From the NCBI GenBank assembly GCA_009823505.1, contig VZQC01005092.1, positions 630,285 through 694,284 of the forward strand: a stretch of DNA of 64,000 nt, written 5' to 3'. Below the pieces are notes generated by a model that worked only from the letters and a program-made list of their open reading frames with translations, was not told the DNA's origin and made no database searches. A program made the translations under genes and the position numbers. This document shows, piece by piece, positions 57,175 through 64,000 of this stretch. Origin of the DNA: Rhizomys pruinosus. Its lineage: Eukaryota; Chordata; Mammalia; Rodentia; Spalacidae. Numbering within the stretch: position 1 is the first letter of the stretch; every line of letters begins with the position of its first letter.

Positions 57175-58130
57175 CCTTCAACTATGATTGACATTTTTTG
57201 CTGGGTACAGTAATCTGGGTTGGCATCTAGAGTCATTTAGCACTGTGAATACTTTGGTCCATGCTCTTAGGGCTATCATCGTTTGCATTGAGAAATCACC
57301 TATAATTCTGGTGGGTTTCCCCCATATGTAACTTTTTTTTCTCTTGTGGCTTTCAGTATTTTTCTTTGTTTTGAGCATCTAGTGTTTTAACTATGATATG
57401 GCATGGGAAATTTTTTTTCTGGTCTTGTCTATTTGGTTTTCTATGTGCTTCTTTTATTTGTCTGGGTTTGTTTTTGTTTTTTTTTTCAATTTGGGGAAAT
57501 TTTCTTCTATTATTCTGTTGAAGGTCTGATCAATACAGTTCTCAGGATTCTTCTCCTTCCTCTATCCCTATGATCATTGTTCTTTTAATAGTGTTTCCTG
57601 GTTGTTCCGCTCTTGTTTTTTTATTTTTTATTTTCTTTATGTTTGCTTGAGGCTTCTAGCTGTGCCGTGTTATCCTGTAAGTCTAATATTATTTTCTGTG
57701 CTTCATCCATACTGCCTCTGAGGCTTATTCCCATCCTTTCCTGCTGATTGGATGAATATCCAATTTCCTTTTTCATGTCTTCCTGTGATTTCTTCAGTAT
57801 TTCCACTTCCTTTTGGAGATTTTCATTCTCTTCTTGTAGCTCCTTGCTTCACTGGTCAGTTTCTTTGTTCCTTTCAGCCTGAGATCTTTTCAGTGTTTCC
57901 ACTTCCTTCCGAAGTTTGTCATTCTATCGCTCTTGTTATTTTTGTAGTTTCTTTTTCTCTTCCTCTAATTCTTTTCAGAGTTTGTCATTCTCTCTCTTTA
58001 GTTCTTTCTGGAGTTTGTCATTCTCTCCTTTTAGTTCTTTCCAGAGTTTATCATTCTTTCCTTCTAGTTCCTTCGTGAGTTTTCATTCTCTCCCTTTAGT
58101 TCTCTGATTTGTTCTTTATATTCTTTGATT
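57175..58130 (-). pseudogene. L1 ORF1 on the minus strand, hendecad coiled coil
   Basis: The C-terminal part (57378-57178) includes KPTRIIGDFSMQTM and CQPRLLYPAK. The RRM region (57600-57400) is broken. The coiled-coil part (about 58080-57900) is made of five consecutive 33-bp repeats, each encoding an 11-residue unit such as KELKGENDKLQ. Three of the repeats contain stop codons. ORF1p trimerises through this region. Confidence 0.85.
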
Positions 58131-58379
58131 TATTTGAATATATCTGCAAATATTCTTCTGAGATTGGTGTCTTGTTTTCCTTCCAGGGAGATCTTGTTGT
58201 CGAGATCTTCTACAGGACTGGTTGAGTTCGCCAGTGATTTATTAAGAGCTTTTCCCATATTGTTGTTTTACCATTGTGTCTTTTTTTTTGGGAGGGGGGA
58301 TTCTGGTGCTAATCTCAAATGTTAATATGGAGGACTAGTTAGTCACCCTGCTTCCTGTTGATTTCTTCCTCATTGTTGG

Positions 58380-58900
58380 CTGTGCAGCCTAAAATCACTG
58401 ACACTGCATGTGCTGGATCGCCCCATCCACAGCAACCCACAGCACCAGCGGCTTATCCTGTCCACCATAGTACCAGTAGCGTGAGCAGGGGAGGGGAAGG
58501 GGCTGCACTTCCCCTGGATGCTGAATGTGCATGAAGCTTCCTGTCCCTTTATCCATACGCAGAGCTCTTCTCTATGGTCTTAGAGGTGGGAGAACCAGCC
58601 CTGGCTAGGCAGCAAGGCCCCACGCCAGACACCACCTGGCCTCCGAATGTGCACTCAGCTGTCTGCCCCCCCCTCCATTCAGGCACATAGTTCTTCTCTA
58701 TGGTCCTAGAGGTGGGAGGACCAGCCCCTGGCTGGGCAGCAGGCCGGACCCCACCTGGTCAGTTCTTTGACCCTCTATCCATGCACACAGTTCTTCTCTA
58801 TGGTCTTACAGTTGGGAGGACCAGCCCCTGGCTGGGCAGCAAGGCCATGCACTGGACCCCACCTGGCCACCGAATGTGCACAAAACTGTCTGTCCCTCTA
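58380..58900 (-). repeat. L1 5'-UTR monomers, ~125-bp unit
   Basis: The marker cttctctatggt recurs at 58566, 58693 and 58793 (steps 127 and 100), and gaatgtgca recurs at 58523, 58645 and 58872. The third unit lacks ~27 bp. The repeats are GC-rich and lie at the 5' end of the minus-strand L1, next to its TSD, as expected for promoter monomers. There is no resemblance to the 252-bp type of the L1 nested inside it. Confidence 0.83.
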
Positions 58901-59179
58901 TAGGGGAGGTCTTAATAGGAGTCTCAACTTGCTATACTTAAAAAAATTTTTTTTTCTTTATTATTTTCACTGTATGAGCATATTGCCTGGATATATGTAT
59001 GTGTAGTCACCAACTTCTTATTCTACATTGCTCTTTATCTATTCATGCAGACCAAGCAGTTTACCACAGAGTTATATGCCCAGCCCTCTATTTAAATGTT
59101 TTTTATTAGGAAAAGCATGCATTTTTTGTTTGTTTATTTTTATTTTCTGGGGGGAGGGAAGGTTGTTGTCTGTATTTTT

Positions 59180-59310
59180 GGTAGGGTCTCCCTAATTCCA
59201 GCCTCCCTGGATGTCACGCTGTGGTCCAGGGTGTCCTTAATCTCACAGAGATCCACCTGTCTCTGCCTCTCAAGGAGTGGAATTAAAGGTGTGTGCTACC
59301 ACTCCTGGGA
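59180..59310 (-). mobile_element. Diverged B1 SINE
   Basis: The complement order ggtagggtctccctaattcc, tcacagagatccacctgtct, ctgcctctcaaggagtggaa and aaaggtgtgtgctaccac marks a B1 on the minus strand. It is older than the copy at 1617. Confidence 0.85.
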
Positions 59311-61772
59311 ATTTGCGTATTTTTAGATACATATAGACAGGGGGGAAAAATCTCAAATAAAAATATTACAAATAAAATTTTGTCTATTCAATCTAGTAGT
59401 ATGTATTTTAGGATGATTTCAGCTTACATGTCAAATAGTTCATAACAACAATTGGCCTAGTCATAGTATTTGGATGTAAGCATCTGTTTTGTTCGCAGTG
59501 TCAAAAATAACTTGCATTAGAACCAGCATTTTCTTTTAAAAATACGTAAAAAAACAGTTTGCTCTGAGATAAAGAATGGAAGTGAGAGAATAATTTAGTC
59601 ATTCCAAATGCAAATTTACATGCATGTAATCTTCATTTGCATGCATGTGATTCCAAAATGACATTATGTATTGGATGAGGAGGACTAAAAATCATTTGGT
59701 ACAGAAAAGCATCTGCTACAGGGACACAAGGATATCATTCAACTTGAGCAAAAATTTACTACATGCATCAAAGTGACATCTACATGCTGTAAAACAACAA
59801 ATAATGACATATTATTGAATGAATTACATTTGTTTAAGCACACTTCCAATGACAAATGCAGCTATATATAAAGTACTCTACTCATCTGTATTGATCTCAA
59901 TCTGAATACATCTAATTTATTTTAATTTTCATGTCCTATGATTTAAACAAATTATAAATGTTAAGAAAATAATGGACTTTTACTGTTTAATTTAAACTGC
60001 TTTATATTTTGTATAAAAGTCCTTTATTTCTCAATTCTTCAGTCTATACTAGCAATAGTTATATATTTAGTAAAATGTTTTCTCAAACACTGGCAACAAT
60101 TTGTCTAAATTGAAAATATAGTGTACAACATAGGACAAAAGAGTTTACCTCAAGTAAACAACACAAAATTTGATGATTCCTGGTGAAAGGAAAGTAGTTA
60201 TTTCTAAATAGTAAAGTTGTTACTTTAAAAATCTTTAAAAATTATTTTGGAAGTTCTTTGGAAGAGTGTATGTCTGATTTTAAGTATATTCTTCTGCCCT
60301 ACTTATTTATAAATTAGCAAGAATGATGAACAAAGACACCATAGAGGCATTCTATGTGCACACAATTAGTTATAACATTAGAATTTAAAAATACATATAG
60401 TGATAACATAGATGCATCCATTAAGGAAGTGAGCTTACCTGTAGTAAAGAGTCACTAAAGGCACTATTTGCTTAGATTTCTTTTTAATGAATCATGGATT
60501 TCATTTGAATATGTTTCCAGTTATATATAAATAGTACTTGGTTTTCCAGTCTGGAACAGCATGTATAAGTGGACAAACTGAGAAAGAATACTTTGTTTTG
60601 CCATCCCATGTTATATATGTGTGTGCCAGTATTATGAAACCCGCACGTTTCTCTTCAAGATAAACTCTGTTTCCTAAGGTAGCTTCTCATTAAGAGATTG
60701 ACTTAAGAGTATATAACCCCCTCTGCAAAAGGCATAGTTTCCTGGGAAACCCATTTCTAGTGATGCATCCGTGCAGTCTGTCCCAGGTTAGGGCAATGTT
60801 GGCAGGATGATACCAGCTGGTGTATACATTGGGTCAGAGCTGGTTTCATTCCTCTGCCCAATACTTCTTCCTCCTTTAGCCATCACAGATACTGATGATT
60901 TGTTAATTCTCATGTTTTCCTCCTTCCTTTGAACCAAACTAGTATCAGTAAACCCAGTCGTGATGCAGAAATGGTCAAATTTTCGTTTTATAGGTGGGTC
61001 TCTTACCAGACATCTGGCACTGAGAAACCTTTATTTGAATGGAATACTAAAACTCCTCATGCAAAATAGTAAAGGGTATTTTCCATAGCTTCATAGAAAA
61101 GAAACTGGGGAAAAATGTAAAGCTAGTGGGGATGAATATTCATTTGAAAGACGAATGTGAAACCATAGGGACACTTGGCTGCACACAAGTCTCATCCTAA
61201 AAGTGGAGGGCAGACAGGGTAAGATCGACTAGAATTTACTAGTGCGGAACTTTGCAGATCTGAAGTCTTTACATACACTTACTAGCTCTGAGTGCACAGA
61301 AGTAACTCAGCTCTTCCCTTGGAATTGACACTCCCTTGTTTGGAATACATGATGCCATTCCTTCACTGTGAGACACCTAGGCCACTATGACAGATCCTCA
61401 AATTAAAAATAGTTATTTAGAAATTCCTGTCTAGGTCTTTTATCCAGAGATTGGACTGAACAGATCAGGAAACATCTACACTAATGACACAATAACTTTA
61501 TCCATAAAAGCCAAACATACAGAGAAGCCAAATGAAAGGGCATTCTTGATTATATATACAGTCTACTTATAATGAGAACAAAAAGTAGAAATGGGCTAGG
61601 CAGTTTAAAGATGCCAAAAGAAAAATGTTAAGCTTCTCTCTTGGCTGAGAGATGGAAATTCCTTTGTTAAATCCAGTAGAATCCTCAATACTTGAGGTTA
61701 CAGCTTCCAGTACAATCTAATCTGAAGCTGTCTTTGGTTCTTCTGTAGCTAGATGCTGGAGATGCCAATAAG

Positions 61773-61830
61773 GGATTTTTGTTTTTTTTTTTTTTTTTTT
61801 TTTTTTTTGTTTGTTTTTGTTTTTTTTTTT
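61773..61830 (+). repeat. Poly(T)-rich run
   Basis: About 58 bp of T with a few G interruptions, just upstream of the ERV gag. It may be the tail of a minus-strand retrotransposon. Confidence 0.85.
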
Positions 61831-61953
61831 TCATCTCTTTTTCCTGAAGCAATATGCTCTTCTGGAAGATATACTGAGGATGTGGCCAGGATCCTGGAAT
61901 GAGAACCTGGACGTAGACATGGCCCTCATTCTGAAGAGGACTTTGTTCCACCA

Positions 61954-62373
61954 TTGCCCAGTCTTCAGGCAGAAGCATACCCAATAAACCTAGGTCCGGA
62001 TGCAACCCTGGATTGCCACCCCACCCCCCTTGCAGACCTTGCCCTTATCCGAAAAGCCTGCAGTGAGTCAGGACCAGACTCACCTTATTTTGAACAAGTC
62101 TTAAAGCAATGGTCCATACAACTCCAGACTCATTATGACTGGCATAACCTTCTCAAGACAGTGCTGGAGTCTGCTGTGTCCCTCAATTGGCGCTCTGCCT
62201 ATGATGACCATGCAGAGACTCTAGACATGCTCATGGGCAGGAATAATTACATTGACCATGTTGCTCAATCCATGGTGGGTATTTATGCCTATTTCTGCCA
62301 AGTTTCAGATCTGGCCTTCAAGGCCCTCAAAGCCTGTGTACCCCGGGACCCTTTGGCATACCTTTCTTCCTTC

Positions 62374-62464
<91 letters not shown>

Positions 62465-62945
62465 ATTTATTTTTTATGTGTATGAATGTTTGTGCACCCG
62501 AGTCATGCAAGGCCACGGAGGTCAGAAGAGGGTGTCGGATTCCCCTGGAACTGGAGTTTTCCTGGAATTGGAGTTACAGACAGTTCTCAGCCACCATGTG
62601 TGTGCTGGGTATCGAACTTGGGTCCTCTGCAAGAGCAGTCAGCACTTTAACCGCTAGGCCATTTCTCCAGCCCCCCTTGGCATACATTTATAACATAGTG
62701 CAACAGTCTGGGGAGTCCTTTATGGACTTCCTCACAAGAGTCACTGAGGCAGTTGAAAGGAGAGTGGAAGCCGGCCCCACTAGAGACATGCTTATTAAGC
62801 AAGTGGCTTGGGAGGGGCTCAATGCCCCAACAAAAATGCAGTTGCAGCAGTCTGTAATGATGACCTCCTCAAATGGGTTGTAGCTAACAGAGACCTGGAT
62901 CATGGGGCCCTCGCTGCTTTTCTTGATGCCCTAATTTCTAAGAAC
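61954..62945 (+). pseudogene. gag: ERV gag: capsid, split by an in-frame SINE
   Basis: The open frame 61954-62883 (309 codons) has capsid sequence before the SINE (LIRKACSESGPDSPYFEQ, LNWRSAYDDHAE) and after it (the major homology region QQSGESFMDFLTRVTEAVE). The SINE part is translated as Ser-Phe-Leu repeats followed by SINE-encoded residues, which is not a biological domain. Near 62852 the frame slips by one base; capsid sequence continues in another frame and meets a TGA at about 62945. Capsid forms the virion core; this one cannot. Confidence 0.87.
62362..62676 (-). mobile_element. B2-type SINE with (TTTC)n tail, inside gag
   Basis: Minus-strand, duplicated-block copy. Its tail is a (TTTC)n array of about 23 units (62372-62463), and ~16 bp of the 3' body are missing. 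The direct repeat ttggcatac at 62353-62361 and 62677-62685 is the TSD. The step between them is 324 bp, a multiple of three, with no stop in the gag frame. Confidence 0.94.
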
Positions 62946-63175
62946 TGAGGCACAGCTGGGCAGACCCAGCAGGGGCCCCTGCCATACTTTACTTTCTGGG
63001 GTTGTGGACACATGAGGCATTTCCACCACAACTGCCCCAATGCCAGACCACAGACCAGGTGCCCTCCTTGCAATAAAGGCTTTCACTGGGCATGTGATGG
63101 TCGTTCCCCCAAACAGGATAGAACTGGGGATAATTTAAACTCAAGCAGGGACAACCCTCAGCCCCACCAATAAGA
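62946..63175 (+). pseudogene. gag: ERV gag: nucleocapsid zinc knuckles (degenerate)
   Basis: In the frame starting at 62994 the first knuckle has Phe in place of its first Cys, then keeps the C-x4-H-x4-C spacing (CGHMRHFHHNC). The second reads CPPCNKGFHWAC, two residues short between His and the last Cys. A stop (TAA) follows at about 63170. Neither knuckle should bind zinc normally. Confidence 0.82.
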
Positions 63176-63590
63176 GCAGATGTCAGTAATCCCAAATTTT
63201 TTGGACCCTCCTGGTGTTCCCACACTCACCAATGATCATCATTCATCTGAATAGTCTGCCCATTAAGGGGCTCATGGATACTGGACATGATTACTGAAAA
63301 TGATGCCTTAAGATTTCCTCATTGGAAATATAAACCCGGTCCTGCCATCCAGGCATGGGAGGCCAGATGGCCACAAAAATGACCCTACACCCTGTGTGGT
63401 GGAAGGACTTGGATGGCAACCAAGGGACGTTCACTCCCATTGTGACTGATGTTCCCTGTACACTGTGGGCCAGGGACATTATGGAAGACATGGGAGTAGT
63501 CATCACTACTGATGACAGAGCCCCTTATGACACTATGTCACAAGATAGATTGGGACTTACCGATGAGCTCTCCCATTCTATTGGCCACTG
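63176..63590 (+). pseudogene. pro: ERV pro: aspartic protease
   Basis: The sequence around 63265-63290 encodes IKGLMDTGHDY with an intact DTG (63277-63285); His follows where Ala is usual. Stops come right after it. The open frame from 63355 carries the C-terminal part, including LWARDIMEDMGVVI, which matches the retropepsin LLGRDI-type helix. The central part is frameshifted. Confidence 0.8.
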
Positions 63591-64000
63591 GTCAATCTCC
63601 AACACGGTACTTGACCTAATACCGCTGACCTGGCTGTCTGAAGCCCATGTGTGGGTGGACAAGTGGCCTATAATAGAACCTAAATTAGCTGCGCTTAAAG
63701 AATTGGTCAGGGAGCAAATTAAATTGGATCACTTAGAACCTTCGACCAGTAGACATAATACTCCTATCTTTGTTATCAAGAAAAAAATCAGGAAAACACT
63801 GGCTTCTACAGGTCCTGAGAGCAATCAATGACCAAATGGAAGAAATGGGAACTACACAAGTGGGGCTGCCTCACCCCAGTGCCATTCCACCCTCCTACAA
63901 TATAGTGCTTATGGATAGTAGGAACTGCTTCTTCCAAATCCCTCTGGCACCCCAGGACAGGTATCGATTTGCATTTACTGTATGGGAACCTAATGTACAA
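63591..64000 (+). pseudogene. pol: ERV pol: reverse transcriptase N-terminus
   Basis: The frame continues from protease into RT (WLSEAHVWVDKWPI, LKELVREQIKLDHLEPS, NTPIFVIKKK). A run of seven A at about 63781-63787 shifts the frame; in the next frame RT goes on through MGTTQVGLPHPSAIP and NCFFQIPLAPQDRYRFAF to the window edge. The first Asp of motif A is present (MDSRNCFF). The YxDD motif lies outside the window. Confidence 0.87.

Larger units (their letters stand above)
44159..58924 (-). mobile_element. Near full-length L1 on the minus strand, split by a nested L1
   Basis: A 15-bp direct repeat, caacttgctatactt, stands at 44144-44158 and 58925-58939. Between them, complemented, lie a T-rich 3' end and 3' UTR (44159-44627, resumed from ~52690), ORF2 (53209-56990), ORF1 (57175-58130) and 5' UTR with monomers (58380-58900). 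The interval 44628-52440 plus a SINE is a later plus-strand insertion. The ends and order show a single original insertion of about 6.7 kb. The ORFs carry stops and frameshifts, though the RT FADD motif is intact. Confidence 0.9.
58940..61844. other. AT-rich DNA, no recognised gene
   Basis: Apart from the B1 at 59180 and the poly(T) run at 61773, I recognise nothing. Sequence complexity is higher at 60640-61700, with several open-looking stretches, but no exon, LTR or repeat could be supported. Confidence 0.5.
61845..64000 (+). mobile_element. Class II (betaretrovirus-like) ERV, gag-pro-RT
   Basis: Capsid with a major homology region, two degenerate zinc knuckles, a protease with an intact DTG and the start of RT follow in order on the plus strand and run off the right edge. 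Two zinc knuckles and the capsid pattern favour class II over the class I fragment at the left end. No 5' LTR, leader or matrix was found; the left limit near 61845 is approximate. A SINE lies in gag. Frameshifts and stops occur in gag and at the RT start. Confidence 0.87.

Noticed and set aside
57752..58078. Plus-strand ORF with periodic hydrophobic repeats
   Set aside because: It is the antisense of the 33-bp repeats of the minus-strand L1 ORF1 coiled coil.
61954..62883. 309-codon ORF with Ser/Phe/Leu repeats as a novel protein
   Set aside because: The repeats are the translated (TTTC)n tail of a SINE bounded by a TSD; the rest is ERV capsid.

Overview
The window reads as repeat-dense rodent nuclear DNA. 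B1 (7SL-derived) and B2-type (tRNA-derived) SINEs occur together, there are many LINE-1 (L1) copies in several age classes, and there are remnants of two endogenous retrovirus classes. That combination points to a muroid (mouse-like) rodent; the species cannot be fixed from the sequence. I found no host protein-coding exon, no tRNA or rRNA gene and no CpG island. All recognisable coding sequence belongs to broken transposable elements.

Layout. 1-1437: minus-strand class I (gammaretrovirus-like) gag-pro-pol fragment that runs off the left edge. 1.6-9.9 kb: SINEs, two 5'-truncated L1 3' ends and AT-rich DNA without features. 10.4-17.8 kb: an L1 ORF2 fragment split by a younger L1 3'-UTR insertion with a 22-bp target-site duplication (TSD), then an L1 5' half fused to an L1 3' UTR. 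18.9-22.7 kb: old L1 pieces around an LTR-like element that carries a SINE just after its TATA box. 23-27.9 kb: SINEs, microsatellites and a URR1-like DNA-transposon relic. 27.9-34.4 kb: a nearly full-length L1 with a 35-bp minisatellite at the end of ORF2. 34.5-36.2 kb: a 5'-inverted (twin-primed) L1. 37.7-42.9 kb: an older, internally deleted L1 carrying nested insertions. 44.1-58.9 kb: a minus-strand, near full-length L1 bounded by a 15-bp TSD, into which a plus-strand L1 with an apparent 3' transduction has inserted. 61.8-64 kb: plus-strand class II (betaretrovirus-like) gag-pro-RT remnant that runs off the right edge, with a SINE inserted in gag without closing the reading frame.

The most unusual material is in the L1 lineage. 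Its 3' UTR reaches about 2.4 kb and is modular, and one ~210-bp module is in opposite orientation in two copies. Four unrelated 5'-UTR tandem monomer types occur. ORF1 coiled coils are built on 11-residue repeats. A B2-type SINE subfamily carries an internal 17-bp tandem duplication. No new host system or defence-like system was seen. All calls come from reading the sequence by eye; family names, boundaries and repeat ages are approximate.
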